A stretch of 64,000 bases of DNA from Citrobacter amalonaticus (GTDB lineage: Bacteria > Pseudomonadota > Gammaproteobacteria > Enterobacterales > Enterobacteriaceae): assembly GCF_018252635.1 (NCBI RefSeq), contig NZ_JAGTXM010000001.1, positions 186,122 through 250,121 on the forward strand. The letters run 5' to 3'. Under the pieces are notes generated by a model. The model made no database searches. It was given only the letters and a program-made list of their open reading frames with translations, and was not told the origin of the DNA. Both the position numbers and the translations under genes were made by a program. Shown here piece after piece: positions 26,491 to 38,650 of this stretch; positions within the stretch are counted from its first letter, which is position 1; each line of letters opens with the position of its first letter.

Positions 26491-28197
26491 TCACGGTTGG
26501 CGATCGCGCAAATGCGCACTAAACGTCGCCGCATCCATAAACCCTGTTACCCGCGCCTGCGGGTGTTCCTTTCCTTGTACATCAAAGAACAGGATGGTTG
26601 GCAGTCCTAACACCTGCAAATGCTTTAACAGCGCCACGTCCTGCGCATTATTGGCGGTGACGTTCGCCTGTAACAGTACCGTATCCCCCAGCACCTGTTT
26701 TACCTGTGGGTGGCTGAAGGTGTACTTTTCAAACTCTTTACAGGCGACACACCAGTCGGCGTACAGGTCCAGCATCACCGGTTTGCCTTTCGCCTTGGCC
26801 AGCGCCTGATTGAGTTCTTCCACGCTTGCCACCGGTTTGAAGTCCAGATGCGCCTGCGCCTGGGTTGTCGTCGTGCCAAACGCCCAGTCCTGCAACGGAC
26901 GTACGCTGACCAGCGCCGCCGCCAGCAGGATTATCTGCACGATGCGCATCCCGCTACGCGTTGCTTGCAGGCTGGTGATAAACGCCCAGCCAAAGAAGGC
27001 CACGCCCAGCAGTGACCACAGTCGTAAGCCCCACGTATCGCCGATGATGCGCTCCAGTAAAAAGACCGGCAGCGCGAGGATAACAAAGCCAAATGCCGTT
27101 TTAACCTGCGCCATCCACGGCCCGCTTTTCGGCAGCAGACGGTTACCAAAGACGGTGACCAGCATCAGCGGCAGCCCCATCCCCAGGGCGTAAAGATATA
27201 GCGTACCGCCGCCGAGCCACAGGTTCCCGCTCTGGGCAATGTACAACAAGATGGCACTTAGCGGTGCCGTTGTACACGGCGAACAAATCAGCCCGGCAAT
27301 GGCACCCATAACAAAAACGCCGCCCGCCGATCCTCCCTGCTGACGATTACTCATCAGCGTGAGGCGCGTTTGCAGGGACGATGGCAATTGCAGGGTGAAC
27401 AGGCCGAACATTGACAACGCGAGCAGGGTAAAGATCACTGCCAGACCGATTAAAACATACGGATGTTGAAGGGCCGCCTGGAACTGCAATCCGGCGGCGG
27501 CGACCACCAGACCCAGCGCAGTGTAGGTCAGCGCCATCCCCTGCACATAGATGAACGTCAGCAGCAGCGCTCGCCCGGTAGAAAGACGCTGTTTACCGCC
27601 AAGCACAATGCCGGAAATAAGCGGATACATCGGCAGTACGCAGGGGGTAAAGGCGATGCCAATACCGATCAGCAGCGCCCACAGGGCGGAAAAGGGGAGC
27701 TGGGCTGGTGCGTGTTCTGGTTGCGGTTGCTGTGTTGCTGCTGACGCCGCTGGTTGCGGTTCCGCGCTGGCGGTCACTTCGCTTAGCGGCACGGTTTTGC
27801 TTTCCGGCGGATAGCAGAAGCCCGCATCGGCACAGCCCTGGTACGTTACCGTCAGCGTCGCACCTGACTGCGCCTGGTTGATGGTCACCGGGATGGTGAG
27901 CGTATTGCGGTAGATTTCGCTTTTTCCGTAGAACTCATCTTCATGCCAGACACCCGCCGGCAGAGTGACTTCCGCGATGTCCGCCTGAGCAGGGGTAATA
28001 ACGATCTGCTTGCGATACAGGTAATACCCGTCTTTCACCAGCCAGGTGAGATTCAGATCGTGTTGGTTTTGCTGAAAGTCAAAGGCAAAGGCCTGATCAG
28101 CAGGGACAAAATTCGAGCGCCCCGGCGCGTCGAAAAGTCCGGCAAAAGTCGATGTGCTGCAAAAAAGCAGGATCAGCGTAAGGATGCGTTGAGCCAT
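26491..28197 (-). CDS. dsbD: DsbD, thiol:disulfide interchange protein
   Basis: The 568-residue protein passes electrons from cytoplasmic thioredoxin to periplasmic DsbC, DsbG and CcmG. Visible parts are a signal peptide, the periplasmic alpha domain with its CxxxxxC pair ([13 protein letters not shown]), an eight-TM core with the redox cysteines in [10 protein letters not shown] and [10 protein letters not shown], and a C-terminal thioredoxin-like domain with WCVACK. It overlaps cutA by 25 bp. Confidence 0.98.
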   Translation of the reverse strand: MAQRILTLILLFCSTSTFAGLFDAPGRSNFVPADQAFAFDFQQNQHDLNLTWLVKDGYYLYRKQIVITPAQADIAEVTLPAGVWHEDEFYGKSEIYRNTLTIPVTINQAQSGATLTVTYQGCADAGFCYPPESKTVPLSEVTASAEPQPAASAATQQPQPEHAPAQLPFSALWALLIGIGIAFTPCVLPMYPLISGIVLGGKQRLSTGRALLLTFIYVQGMALTYTALGLVVAAAGLQFQAALQHPYVLIGLAVIFTLLALSMFGLFTLQLPSSLQTRLTLMSNRQQGGSAGGVFVMGAIAGLICSPCTTAPLSAILLYIAQSGNLWLGGGTLYLYALGMGLPLMLVTVFGNRLLPKSGPWMAQVKTAFGFVILALPVFLLERIIGDTWGLRLWSLLGVAFFGWAFITSLQATRSGMRIVQIILLAAALVSVRPLQDWAFGTTTTQAQAHLDFKPVASVEELNQALAKAKGKPVMLDLYADWCVACKEFEKYTFSHPQVKQVLGDTVLLQANVTANNAQDVALLKHLQVLGLPTILFFDVQGKEHPQARVTGFMDAATFSAHLRDRQP

Positions 28198-28520
28198 GAG
28201 CGATAATCACTGTCTCCGTGGGTAACGGGTAAAACCAGAAGTTCAGGCGTTTGATAAGGATGGTGAGACTTCAGGCAATCAAGCAAGGCGTCCTGATGCG
28301 ACACCGACGTTTTCAGGATCATCTGGACTTCGTATTCCTGCTCCAGCTTCCCTTCCCAGTAATACAGTGAGGTGGCGCCTGGAATAATCGTCGCGCATGC
28401 CGCCAGCTTCTCCGCCAGCACTTTGGCCGCCAGATCCTGGGCGGTAGCTTCATCCGGCGCGGTGCAGAGCACGACAACGGCATCGGGGATGGACATATCC
28501 TGACTGCTAACATCAAGCAT
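28173..28520 (-). CDS. cutA: CutA, divalent-cation tolerance protein
   Basis: The 115-residue trimeric ferredoxin-like protein matches CutA throughout ([48 protein letters not shown]). The ATG at 28520 with GAGG 5 bp upstream gives MLDVSS and the E. coli-type start. It overlaps dsbD, indicating a cutA-dsbD operon. Confidence 0.97.
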   Translation of the reverse strand: MLDVSSQDMSIPDAVVVLCTAPDEATAQDLAAKVLAEKLAACATIIPGATSLYYWEGKLEQEYEVQMILKTSVSHQDALLDCLKSHHPYQTPELLVLPVTHGDSDYRSWLNASLR

Positions 28521-28608
28521 AAACACCTCGAAAGAACAGAATGACCCGCGAAAGAGTGGTCACTATACAACGGACGAGGGAAGGATGTTAGACAAAGGGA
28601 GGGGAAAT

Positions 28609-28630
28609 GCGGGGCGTGAATACGCCCCGC
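28609..28630 (-). terminator. Probable terminator after dcuA
   Basis: GCGGGGCGT-GAAT-ACGCCCCGC is a perfect 9-bp stem 10 bp after the dcuA stop. On the - strand it is followed by ATTTCCCC, so the U-tract is weak. Confidence 0.5.
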
Positions 28631-28639
28631 AGGTCATAC

Positions 28640-29941
28640 TTACAGCATGAAGCTGCCCAGCAGGAAGCCGAAGCAGACCGCCAGTAACACGCCCAGCGTC
28701 CCCGGGATGAAGAACGGGTGGTTAAAGACAAATTTACCGATACGCGTAGTGCCGGTGTCATCCATCTGTACCGCTGCAACCAGCGTTGGGTAAGTTGGCA
28801 GAATGAACAGACCTGAAACCGCAGCGAAAGACGCAACGGCAGTCAGCGGAGAAACGTTCAGTGCCAGTGCCATCGGCATCAGTGCTTTAGCGGTTGCTGC
28901 CTGAGAGTACAGCAGCGCAGAAGCAAAGAAGAAGATGACGGCCAGCAGCCACGGATGGCCCTGAATCACTTCACCTGCAGTGTCTTTGATCCAGTCAATG
29001 TTGTGAGACACAAAAGTGTCACCCAGCCATGCAACGCCCAGGATACAAATACAGGCGCTCATACCGGCTTTGAAGGTGCTGGAGTTGAGGATGGCGTCAG
29101 TTTCCACTTTGCACAGGATAGTGGTCAGCGTCGCGACGCTCAGCATGATGATCAGGATAGCGTTCGTGGTGTTCATCAGCGGTTTCTCAACCAGACCGAG
29201 GCTCGGGCTGTTGATAATCGCATAAACAACTACGCACACTACGCCCAGCAGGAACAGCCAGACGGAGCTTTTTGCCATTGGTTTGATTTCGATCTGCTTC
29301 TCACCGCGCAGCTCAATCAAACCCTCTTCCAGACGCTTGCGGTACACCGGATCGTCAGAGAGTTTGGAGTTGAACAGCATGGTCACGAGGAAGGACATCA
29401 CCAGCACTGCCAGCAGCGTGGACGGTATGACCACGGACAGCAGGTGGATGTAGCTGATGCCATGACCTTCCATGACCGAAGACATGTATACGACCGCAGC
29501 AGAGATAGGCGATGCGGTGATCGCTATCTGAGCGGAAACCACGGCGGTGGAGAGCGGACGGCAAGGCTTAATGCCCTGTTCCTTCGCCACTTCAGCGATA
29601 ACCGGCAGCGTCGCCAGGGAGATGTTCCCGGTGCCTGCAAAGATAGTCAGGAAATAGGTCACGATCGGTGCAAGGATCGTGATGTATTTTGGATTCCGAC
29701 GCAGCAGTTTTTCTGTCTGGTTAACCAGATAGTCCAGACCGCCCGCCACCTGCATCGCAGAGATAGCAGCAATAACCGCCATGATGATGGAAATCACATC
29801 GAACGGAATGTTACCCGGTTTTACGCCGATAGCGGCAAGAACCAGAACACCCAGTCCACCTGCAAATCCAATCCCGATGCCCCCAAGTCTGGCGCCCAAA
29901 AAGATTGCCAGCAAAACAATGATAAGTTCGACAACTATCAT
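28640..29941 (-). CDS. dcuA: DcuA, C4-dicarboxylate transporter
   Basis: The 433-residue polytopic membrane protein has Dcu-family hydrophobic segments from the start (MIVVELIIVLLAIFLGARLG). It exchanges aspartate, fumarate, malate and succinate across the inner membrane and feeds fumarate respiration and aspartate ammonia-lyase. It follows aspA by about 114 bp in the same direction; the two are cotranscribed in E. coli with an intervening terminator, also present here. Confidence 0.97.
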   Translation of the reverse strand: MIVVELIIVLLAIFLGARLGGIGIGFAGGLGVLVLAAIGVKPGNIPFDVISIIMAVIAAISAMQVAGGLDYLVNQTEKLLRRNPKYITILAPIVTYFLTIFAGTGNISLATLPVIAEVAKEQGIKPCRPLSTAVVSAQIAITASPISAAVVYMSSVMEGHGISYIHLLSVVIPSTLLAVLVMSFLVTMLFNSKLSDDPVYRKRLEEGLIELRGEKQIEIKPMAKSSVWLFLLGVVCVVVYAIINSPSLGLVEKPLMNTTNAILIIMLSVATLTTILCKVETDAILNSSTFKAGMSACICILGVAWLGDTFVSHNIDWIKDTAGEVIQGHPWLLAVIFFFASALLYSQAATAKALMPMALALNVSPLTAVASFAAVSGLFILPTYPTLVAAVQMDDTGTTRIGKFVFNHPFFIPGTLGVLLAVCFGFLLGSFML

Positions 29942-30006
29942 ATTAGCCTTCCTTGTTGTTTAACAAGTTGATATTAAATTGTTGTTATTAAGTAACTTCT
30001 AATAAG

Positions 30007-30032
30007 AAAAAAGGCACGTCATCTGACGTGCC
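30007..30032 (-). terminator. Terminator between aspA and dcuA
   Basis: On the - strand GGCACGTC-AGAT-GACGTGCC is followed by TTTTTT. It lies 24 bp after the aspA stop and should terminate most aspA transcripts while some read into dcuA. Confidence 0.88.
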
Positions 30033-30055
30033 CTCCTTGGTACTACCCTGTACGA

Positions 30056-31492
30056 TTACTGTTCGTTTTCATCAGTATAGCGTTTTGCTTTATAAGCCGG
30101 GTGCATCAGGTTCTGTGCGGAGAAAATATCGTCCAGCTCAGCTTCAGTCAACAGACCGCGCTCCAGCACCACTTCACGAACGCTCTTACCGGTTTCGGCG
30201 CAAATCTTACCAACGATGTCGCCGTTGTGGTGGCCGATGAACGGGTTGAGGTAGGTGACGATGCCGATAGAGTTGTAGACATACCCTTCGCACACTTCTT
30301 TGTTAGCAGTAATACCGTTAACACATTTCTCCAGCAGGTTGTAGCAGGCGTTGCTGAGGATGTGAATGGATTCAAACATCGCCTGACCAATCACTGGCTC
30401 CATTACGTTCAACTGCAGCTGACCCGCTTCAGAGGCCATGGTGACGGTGATGTCGTTACCGATGACTTTGAAGCACACCTGGTTGACGACTTCCGGTACA
30501 ACCGGGTTCACTTTTGCTGGCATGATAGAAGAGCCCGCCTGCAGTTCCGGCAGGTTGATCTCGTTCAGGCCAGCACGAGGGCCAGAGGAGAGCAAGCGCA
30601 GGTCGTTACAGATTTTGGACATCTTCACAGCCAGACGTTTCAGCGCGCCATGCACCATAACGTAAGCGCCGCAGTCAGAGGTCGCTTCGATCAGGTCTTC
30701 AGCCGGTACGCAGGCAAAGCCGGTCACTTCCGCCAGTTTCTGTACTGCCAGCGGAGAGTACTCTTTAGGGGTATTCAGACCGGTACCGATAGCCGTTGCG
30801 CCGAGGTTAACCTCCAGCAGCAGTTCAGCGGTACGTTCGATGTTTTTCACTTCTTCTTTCAGCAGTACGCTGAAAGCGCGGAATTCCTGACCCAGGGTCA
30901 TCGGAACCGCATCCTGCAACTGGGTACGACCCATTTTCAGGATGTCCTGGAACTCGACAGCTTTACGCTCAAAGCCTTCACGCAGTTGGTTGATGGCGTC
31001 GACCAGTTTAACGATAGAAGCGTAAACGGCGATGCGGAAACCGGTTGGATAGGCGTCGTTAGTAGACTGACATTTGTTCACGTGGTCGTTCGGGTTCAGG
31101 TACTGATATTCACCTTTCTGGTGACCCATCAGCTCCAGCCCGATATTGGCCAGCACTTCGTTGGTATTCATGTTGACGGAGGTGCCTGCACCGCCCTGGT
31201 AAACGTCTACCGGGAACTGGTCCATGCATTTGCCGTTATTCAGGACTTCATCACATGCGGCAATGATGGCATTCGCTACACTCTTAGGGATGGTTTGCAA
31301 CTCTTTGTTTGCCAGCGCAGCTGCCTTCTTAACCATTACCATGCCGCGCACAAACTCAGGGATGTCACTGATTTTGTTATTGCTGATGTAGAAGTTTTCA
31401 ATCGCTCTCAGAGTGTGAACACCATAGTAGGCTTCGGCTGGAACTTCCCTGGTACCCAACAGATCTTCTTCGATACGAATGTTGTTTAACAT
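30056..31492 (-). CDS. aspA: AspA, aspartate ammonia-lyase
   Basis: The 478-residue cytosolic enzyme interconverts L-aspartate and fumarate plus ammonia. It carries the fumarase/aspartase signature [11 protein letters not shown] around residue 320, and the N-terminus [17 protein letters not shown] is that of E. coli AspA. It pairs functionally with dcuA (substrate exchange) and frdABCD (fumarate reduction). A CRP-type site lies about 190 bp upstream of the start. Confidence 0.98.
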   Translation of the reverse strand: MLNNIRIEEDLLGTREVPAEAYYGVHTLRAIENFYISNNKISDIPEFVRGMVMVKKAAALANKELQTIPKSVANAIIAACDEVLNNGKCMDQFPVDVYQGGAGTSVNMNTNEVLANIGLELMGHQKGEYQYLNPNDHVNKCQSTNDAYPTGFRIAVYASIVKLVDAINQLREGFERKAVEFQDILKMGRTQLQDAVPMTLGQEFRAFSVLLKEEVKNIERTAELLLEVNLGATAIGTGLNTPKEYSPLAVQKLAEVTGFACVPAEDLIEATSDCGAYVMVHGALKRLAVKMSKICNDLRLLSSGPRAGLNEINLPELQAGSSIMPAKVNPVVPEVVNQVCFKVIGNDITVTMASEAGQLQLNVMEPVIGQAMFESIHILSNACYNLLEKCVNGITANKEVCEGYVYNSIGIVTYLNPFIGHHNGDIVGKICAETGKSVREVVLERGLLTEAELDDIFSAQNLMHPAYKAKRYTDENEQ

Positions 31493-31680
31493 GTGAACCT
31501 TCTTTATTTAAAGCTGCCAATGAATGCACTAAACACACAGAATATATGTGGTTTCGATTGTTTCTTGACCGACGATTATCCCCTACATCGGTCTGGTCAA
31601 CGAGATCATATTCTGCTTCAGAAATTGTGCCGTAATCTGGATCACTTTAAGTGTGGTAAATTACTCCTTAATTATTATTT

Positions 31681-31696
31681 TGTGAAATAGGTCACC
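31681..31696. promoter_or_regulatory. CRP-type site in the aspA-fxsA intergenic region
   Basis: TGTGA-AATAGG-TCACC matches the CRP consensus TGTGA-N6-TCACA at all but one half-site base. It lies in the 340-bp divergent gap between aspA and fxsA; catabolite control of aspA is established in E. coli. No open reading frame of note is seen in the gap. Confidence 0.65.
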
Positions 31697-31734
31697 GCTT
31701 TAGGATTAACTCTAAAAATAAGTGCGTAAACAGC

Positions 31735-31762
31735 TTGAAATTTTGTGAACTATCCCTATATC
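31735..31762 (+). promoter_or_regulatory. Candidate sigma-70 promoter for fxsA
   Basis: TTGAAA and TATATC are separated by 16 bp, about 70 bp upstream of the fxsA TTG start. Assignment rests on the hexamers alone. Confidence 0.4.
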
Positions 31763-31832
31763 CGACTAATGCGAATCGCAACTATTTTCGGACCGACGTG
31801 CGCATCACGGCGGTCGTTTGAGGAGAACCCTT

Positions 31833-32309
31833 TTGCGCTGGATACCGTTACTTGCAGTCTTTCTCTATGTTTATATTGAGATTTCTATCTTCATCCAGGT
31901 CGCCCATGTGATGGGTGTACTGATGACGCTTATCCTGGTGATCTTTACCTCAGTCATTGGGATGTCGCTGGTACGCAATCAGGGATTTAAGAACTTTTTG
32001 TTGATGCAGCAGAAAATGGCGGCAGGAGAGAGCCCTGCTGAAGAGATGATTAAGAGTGTGTCGCTGATCATCGCGGGGTTGTTACTGTTGTTGCCGGGCT
32101 TTTTCACCGACTTCCTCGGTCTTCTTCTTCTATTACCGCCTGTGCAGAAGCACCTGACGATGAAGCTGCTGCCGCATTTGCGTTTTTCCCGGATGCCGGG
32201 TGGTGGCTTTAGCGCCGGAACTGGCGGTGGCGACACCTTTGATGGCGAGTTCCAGCGCAAAGATGACGAGCGTGACCGTATTGAGCATAAAGACGATCGT
32301 CGCGACTGA
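31833..32309 (+). CDS. fxsA: FxsA, inner-membrane protein
   Basis: The 158-residue protein has three to four hydrophobic segments (FLYVYIEISIFIQVAHVMGVL and others), a GGGFSAGTGGGD linker and a charged C-terminal tail. In E. coli, overexpression overcomes F-plasmid exclusion of phage T7; the normal role is unclear. The TTG at 31833 is chosen because AGGAGAA lies 7-8 bp upstream and the length then equals the E. coli protein. An in-frame start at 31818 overlaps this Shine-Dalgarno. Confidence 0.93.
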   Translation: MRWIPLLAVFLYVYIEISIFIQVAHVMGVLMTLILVIFTSVIGMSLVRNQGFKNFLLMQQKMAAGESPAEEMIKSVSLIIAGLLLLLPGFFTDFLGLLLLLPPVQKHLTMKLLPHLRFSRMPGGGFSAGTGGGDTFDGEFQRKDDERDRIEHKDDRRD

Positions 32310-32350
32310 TGCCCGTCGGCCCGGCAAGCGTAAGCGCCACCGGGCATTTT
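32309..32350. repeat. REP element / terminator between fxsA and yjeH
   Basis: GCCCGG (32319) and CCGGGC (32340) enclose an AAGCGTAAGCGCCA core, the pattern of Citrobacter/Salmonella-type REP palindromes. CATTTT follows on the + strand. It sits just after the fxsA stop, between convergent genes. Confidence 0.75.
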
Positions 32351-32362
32351 CGTAGCACCGGC

Positions 32363-33613
32363 TTATAAGTGATGTTTAACCTTTTTTCGTTGTGGCAAAA
32401 ACAGCCACAGGATCGCCAGCATAATCAGCGCATACAGACTCTTCCAGCCGATCATCGCCAGTAACAGTAGGCATAATAATCCACCCATCAGCGCCAGCGC
32501 GCGATACCGACCTTTCAACAGGCGACATCCTGCCAGCATGCACAACAGGTAGATCATGATAAAGATGCCATTGGCGTAGACGATGAGCGCATCGAGATTG
32601 ATCTCTAACGCATAAATGCACAGGGTACTGAGCACGCAACAGCCCAGCACGGCATTGAGCGCGTTACGGGGAATATGGCGAGAGGAGAGCTGGGCCAGAT
32701 AATGATCTGGTTTGTACTGTGCCTGTGACCACACCAGACGGGCAAAACTCTGTATATAAATGTTGAGACTGGCAAAGCAGGCCAGATAACCGATCACACA
32801 GGCCACCCACAACGCCTGAACGCCAAACAATTGCACGACGATTTCCGGTAACGAGGCCGCCGCCGCCATCGTTTCACCATAGGCGTCAAAGTGCAGAACC
32901 ACAACGGTGCAGGCCCAATAGACCGAACCGGCCAGCAGCAGGCCAATCATCAGCGCGCGTGGGAAATCACGCTCCGGGTTTTTAAACTCAGAGGCCAGAT
33001 GGGCGAAGGCTTCGAGACCGACGAAACACCAAAACATCACCGACAGGGCAGAGAACAGTCCTGACATCTCAATATCGCCTGGGGCAGGGAACGGAATTTC
33101 TGCCGGTTTGAGGTCGCCTGCCCACCAGATAGCGATAATCAACGCCACGATCAAGGCGGCAATGATGGTTTGCAGATTGGCGCTAGAGCTGGCGCCGCGC
33201 GAACCGATAAACCACACCAGCGCCAGGGTGCCAAGCTCAGCCAGCAAAAGCTGCCAGCCGTGCCAGCCAAACATCGCCTGACCAAAACCGGCGGCAATGT
33301 GTAGCGCAGCAGGAAGTCCCACAGGAATGACGGACAGAAATAGCCAGCCGGTGACCCGTTCCAGATGAGACCCAAACGCCATGCCGACGAAATGCGCCAC
33401 GCCGCCCGCGCTGGGATAGTGGCGGCCCAGCAGAGCAAAAACAATCGCGACGGGAAAAACCAGAACAATCAAAATCGGCCATGCCCACAGGCTGTTGTTG
33501 CCTGCCACCAGCGCCGCCAGGGCTGGAACGGCAAACACGCCTGTTCCGAGTAAAGAAGTCGACAACAGGCCAATACCCTGAGCCAGTCCCAGCTCTTGTT
33601 TCAGTCCACTCAT
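32363..33613 (-). CDS. yjeH: YjeH, L-methionine/branched-chain amino-acid exporter
   Basis: The 416-residue APC-superfamily membrane protein begins MSGLKQELGLAQGIGLLSTS and has about 12 hydrophobic segments. E. coli YjeH exports methionine, leucine, isoleucine and valine. It is encoded divergently from groS and convergently to fxsA. Confidence 0.95.
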   Translation of the reverse strand: MSGLKQELGLAQGIGLLSTSLLGTGVFAVPALAALVAGNNSLWAWPILIVLVFPVAIVFALLGRHYPSAGGVAHFVGMAFGSHLERVTGWLFLSVIPVGLPAALHIAAGFGQAMFGWHGWQLLLAELGTLALVWFIGSRGASSSANLQTIIAALIVALIIAIWWAGDLKPAEIPFPAPGDIEMSGLFSALSVMFWCFVGLEAFAHLASEFKNPERDFPRALMIGLLLAGSVYWACTVVVLHFDAYGETMAAAASLPEIVVQLFGVQALWVACVIGYLACFASLNIYIQSFARLVWSQAQYKPDHYLAQLSSRHIPRNALNAVLGCCVLSTLCIYALEINLDALIVYANGIFIMIYLLCMLAGCRLLKGRYRALALMGGLLCLLLLAMIGWKSLYALIMLAILWLFLPQRKKVKHHL

Positions 33614-33776
33614 GAGTTGTTATCCGTTTGCGCCTGAATTCCAGGCAACTGCGCAGATTTTCGATGGTATCACAATCAGATTTGCTTATGACGTCGGCGA
33701 TTAAATAGGCGAGAAATGTGAGGTAAGTAGGGTTTTTACAGGATTTTTGCCTGAAGAAAATTTTTTTTCACATTGC

Positions 33777-34179
<403 letters not shown>

Positions 34180-34210
34180 TCCGCGAACGACTCTGAACAT
34201 ACGAATTTAA

Positions 34211-35869
<1,659 letters not shown>

Positions 35870-35875
35870 TCGCCT

Positions 35876-35999
35876 ACACCCTGCATCCTTCAGGCTGCAG
35901 ATGCGTTGGCTGCATTCGCGAACCCCAGTCACTTACTTGTGTAAGCTCCTGGGGATTCACGAACTTGCCGCCTTCCTGCAACCAGAATGATTTGGGTGT
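35876..35999. repeat. ERIC element
   Basis: This 124-bp imperfect palindrome lies 7 bp after groL. Its centre contains CCCCAGTCACTTACTT and GTAAGCTCCTGGGGATTCAC, the sequences on which the standard ERIC typing primers are based. The outer ends ACACCC and GGGTGT are complementary. The element is transcribed with groL, before the operon terminator. Confidence 0.95.
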
Positions 36000-36017
36000 T
36001 CATCGCCCAGAAATGAG

Positions 36018-36054
36018 AAACCCCCGGGCAGAAATGTTCGGGGGTTTTTCTTTT
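36018..36054 (+). terminator. groSL terminator
   Basis: AAACCCCCG (36018) pairs with CGGGGGTTT (36039), followed by TTCTTTT. It lies 19 bp beyond the ERIC element and before yjeI. Confidence 0.85.
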
Positions 36055-36121
36055 GGTCATCTTTTTAGTATAAGATTTAGTGACGGACAAAACGTCCAGC
36101 TCATTGATTATGGGGAATAAC

Positions 36122-36475
36122 ATGCACGTGAAATATTTAGCAGGGATCGTCGGTGCCGCGCTACTGATGGCGGGATGTAGCTCCAGCAACGAATTGAGTT
36201 CCGCAGGACAAAGCGTTCGTTTTGTTGAAGACAAACCTGGCGCTGAATGTCAGTTGATTGGCACGGCCACCGGGAAGCAAAGCAATTGGCTTTCAGGTCA
36301 GCACGGAGAAGAGGGCGGTTCTATGCGTGGTGCGGCAAATGACCTGCGCAACCAGGCGGCAGCCATGGGCGGCAACGTGATTTATGGCGTCAGCAGCCCG
36401 AGCCAGGGCATGTTATCCAGCTTTGTCCCGACCGCCAGTGAGATGATTGGTCAGGTTTATAAGTGCCCTAACTAA
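36122..36475 (+). CDS. yjeI: YjeI, lipoprotein of unknown function
   Basis: The 117-residue product starting MHVKYLAGIVGAALLMAGC has a lipobox with Cys19, followed by a small DUF4156-type domain (GAECQLIGTATGKQ; MRGAANDLRNQAAAMGGN). The ATG at 36122 is chosen for the signal peptide and the E. coli-like length. Function is unknown. Confidence 0.94.
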   Translation: MHVKYLAGIVGAALLMAGCSSSNELSSAGQSVRFVEDKPGAECQLIGTATGKQSNWLSGQHGEEGGSMRGAANDLRNQAAAMGGNVIYGVSSPSQGMLSSFVPTASEMIGQVYKCPN

Positions 36476-36501
36476 TAGGCTTTGTGGTTCAGACTCTTCC
36501 T

Positions 36502-36541
36502 CTTATCAGGCCGGTGCTCATGCGCCTCCAGGCCTGATAAG
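36502..36541. terminator. Inverted repeat / terminator between yjeI and yjeJ
   Basis: CTTATCAGGCC (36502-36512) is an exact 11-bp inverted repeat of GGCCTGATAAG (36531-36541). The pair sits between convergent genes. Confidence 0.6.
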
Positions 36542-36557
36542 CGCAGCGCCGTCAGGC
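36531..36557. repeat. REP-like element
   Basis: GGCCTGATAAGCGCAGCGCC followed by GTCAGGC resembles the E. coli REP/BIME unit. It overlaps the 3' end of yjeJ. Confidence 0.55.
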
Positions 36558-37418
36558 GTGCTGGGTCGTGGTGTGAAAGGACTGAGTCCGTAAATGATGC
36601 AGTGCGCGCAGGCATTGCTCCTGGGTCAGCGTTTGTGCTTTATCCGCCGTCAGCGTTCTGACAAAGACCTGACACGGTTTACCTGCCAGCTTTTTCAGCC
36701 TCGGGCTAAAGTCGAGTAAACGACGGGAGATGGCTTGCGCTTCTTTATTGCCCGATGGAACGCGGGTTTTCACGACAGCGCCACTGAGCTGTTCCTTTCC
36801 TGCTTCATCCGTAAAACGATAAAGCACCGCAAGATAATGGGTGAAAAGCGCGTGTTTCCAGTCAGGCTGTGCGTAAGCGTCATATTCCAGCCGCTCATGG
36901 TCCAGGCAGTCCGCCTCATACAGCGGCAAAAAATCCAACAACGAGGAGAGCCGCAGTATCAGTTCCCGCATGCCGGCATTCTCTATTGCTCGAATAATGG
37001 CATATACCAGCACCTCAATCTGTAATTCGTTCACCCGCAGGATGCAGGTATTACTGTCGTGAAGCGTGAAGGTCAGTGTGATGTTGTCGTCATTCCCGTC
37101 GATTAAGGTGACGGCAGTAACGCGGCGATGAATGTCCGCATATCGAAGTTCGTCTTCCACTATCACAGGAATGTTTTCCTGCATTTTCCTGCTGATACTG
37201 TCGCGCGCTTTTTCGTAGTACTGACGTTTAGCGGCGTTAAGTTGCTGCTTCTGATACAGACGACTTTCTACGGCGATCAGGAGATCGCGTAATTCCAGCG
37301 CGGGCAGAAAAAACAGCGACTCCTTGCTCTTCGGTTCTTTAATTTTCAGCGCCAGTGCGATGAATTCGTTAGCTTTACGGATAACACCCGTATTCACTCC
37401 TTTGATACTAATAGCCAT
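36552..37418 (-). CDS. yjeJ: YjeJ, uncharacterised protein
   Basis: The 288-residue soluble protein begins MAISIKGVNTGVIRKANEFIA and corresponds in position and length to E. coli YjeJ. It has charged alpha-helical stretches and no recognised catalytic motif. Function is unknown. It stands alone, convergent to yjeI. Confidence 0.88.
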   Translation of the reverse strand: MAISIKGVNTGVIRKANEFIALALKIKEPKSKESLFFLPALELRDLLIAVESRLYQKQQLNAAKRQYYEKARDSISRKMQENIPVIVEDELRYADIHRRVTAVTLIDGNDDNITLTFTLHDSNTCILRVNELQIEVLVYAIIRAIENAGMRELILRLSSLLDFLPLYEADCLDHERLEYDAYAQPDWKHALFTHYLAVLYRFTDEAGKEQLSGAVVKTRVPSGNKEAQAISRRLLDFSPRLKKLAGKPCQVFVRTLTADKAQTLTQEQCLRALHHLRTQSFHTTTQHA

Positions 37419-37549
37419 GGCAGCTCTCCCTCACCAGTGATAAATTCCGTGATTGGTTGTGGCTTATATGTATGATTTTTAAACGTATAGGTCACAATGT
37501 GTCGCTAAAATAGCATACAGGGCAGGGGATCCGGGGGTTTTGGTGGGTA

Positions 37550-37569
37550 GGTGTCCGCAAACGGACACC
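37550..37569 (-). terminator. Hairpin after epmB
   Basis: GGTGTCCG-CAAA-CGGACACC is a perfect 8-bp stem 11 bp after the epmB stop. No clear U-tract follows on the - strand. Confidence 0.5.
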
Positions 37570-37580
37570 TTATTGCAAGG

Positions 37581-38609
37581 TCATTGTTGACGCAGTTGTA
37601 AATCCAGTGGCGTTTTACTCGGCTCGCCGCCAATTTCCCGCGCCAGTTTGGGCACCATATAACCTGACACCAGCGTGAGCAGTTCGCGCATGATCTGGCG
37701 GGCGTCATCGTCCGCCACCATGAAATGCGCCGCGCCCTGGACTTTATCCAGCACATGCAGGTAATAGGGCATAACGCCCGCATCAAACAACGCATTACTG
37801 AGGTTTGCCAGCGTCTGCGCGTTATCATTGACGCCACGCAGCAGGACGCTTTGATTGAGCAGCGCAACGCCTGCAACGCGCAGTTTTGCCATCGCTTGTC
37901 GAAACGCGGCATCGATCTCGTTAGCGTGGTTAATGTGATTCACCAGCAGGATCTGCAGCGACGAACGCGTGAAGCGGGCAATCAGTCCCTCCGTAATCCT
38001 CGCAGGGATGACGATGGGCAGGCGACTGTGAATACGCAGGCGTTTGATATGGGAAATGGCTTCCAGTTGCGTGAGCAGCCAGTCCAGTTCATGATCTTTA
38101 GCCATCAGCGGATCGCCGCCGGAAAAAATGATCTCATCCAGCTCGGTATGCGCGCTAATGTAGTCCAGTGCCACCTGCCAGTTTCGCTTATTTCCCTGAT
38201 TTTCGGCATACGGGAAGTGGCGTCGGAAGCAATAGCGACAATTTACCGCACAGCCGCCTTTTACCAACAGCAGCGCCCGGTTGCGGTATTTATGCAGCAA
38301 ACCCGGCACAACGCTGTGCTGTTCCTCAAGGGGATCGGTGGAGAAACCCGGTGCGGCGATAAACTCGTCTTGTGAGGTAAGTACCTGACGTAAAAGCGGA
38401 TCGTCAGGATTACCTTTTTCCATACGCGAGATAAATGCACGCGGCACACGCAAGGCGAACAGGCGTTTGGCGTCGCGTCCGGCCAACAGTTTTTCATCTG
38501 CGTCTATATTCAAAAGACGCAGGAGTTCATCGGGATTGGTCACAACATCGGCAAGTTGCGATAACCAATCTTCTCTGGATGGGGTATTTAGGGTTACAAT
38601 ATGCGCCAT
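37581..38609 (-). CDS. epmB: EpmB, EF-P-(R)-beta-lysine-forming lysine 2,3-aminomutase
   Basis: The 342-residue radical-SAM enzyme has CAVNCRYC (Cys120, Cys124, Cys127) ligating the 4Fe-4S cluster and a C-terminal PLP lysine region. It converts (S)-alpha-lysine to (R)-beta-lysine, which EpmA attaches to EF-P Lys34. It is divergent from efp across only 41 bp, so the enzyme and its target share a control region. Confidence 0.97.
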   Translation of the reverse strand: MAHIVTLNTPSREDWLSQLADVVTNPDELLRLLNIDADEKLLAGRDAKRLFALRVPRAFISRMEKGNPDDPLLRQVLTSQDEFIAAPGFSTDPLEEQHSVVPGLLHKYRNRALLLVKGGCAVNCRYCFRRHFPYAENQGNKRNWQVALDYISAHTELDEIIFSGGDPLMAKDHELDWLLTQLEAISHIKRLRIHSRLPIVIPARITEGLIARFTRSSLQILLVNHINHANEIDAAFRQAMAKLRVAGVALLNQSVLLRGVNDNAQTLANLSNALFDAGVMPYYLHVLDKVQGAAHFMVADDDARQIMRELLTLVSGYMVPKLAREIGGEPSKTPLDLQLRQQ

Positions 38610-38650
38610 TTTGTGGCTTAGCTACCAGTTAACAATTTTCAGAGGGCCTT

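Noticed and set aside
30101-31489. Long + strand frame opposite aspA (462 codons)
   Set aside because: It is the antisense shadow of a highly expressed gene with biased codons; no Shine-Dalgarno and no family likeness.
37505-37912. 135-codon - frame overlapping the epmB 3' end
   Set aside because: It shares the epmB strand in another frame and lacks any ribosome site or family likeness.
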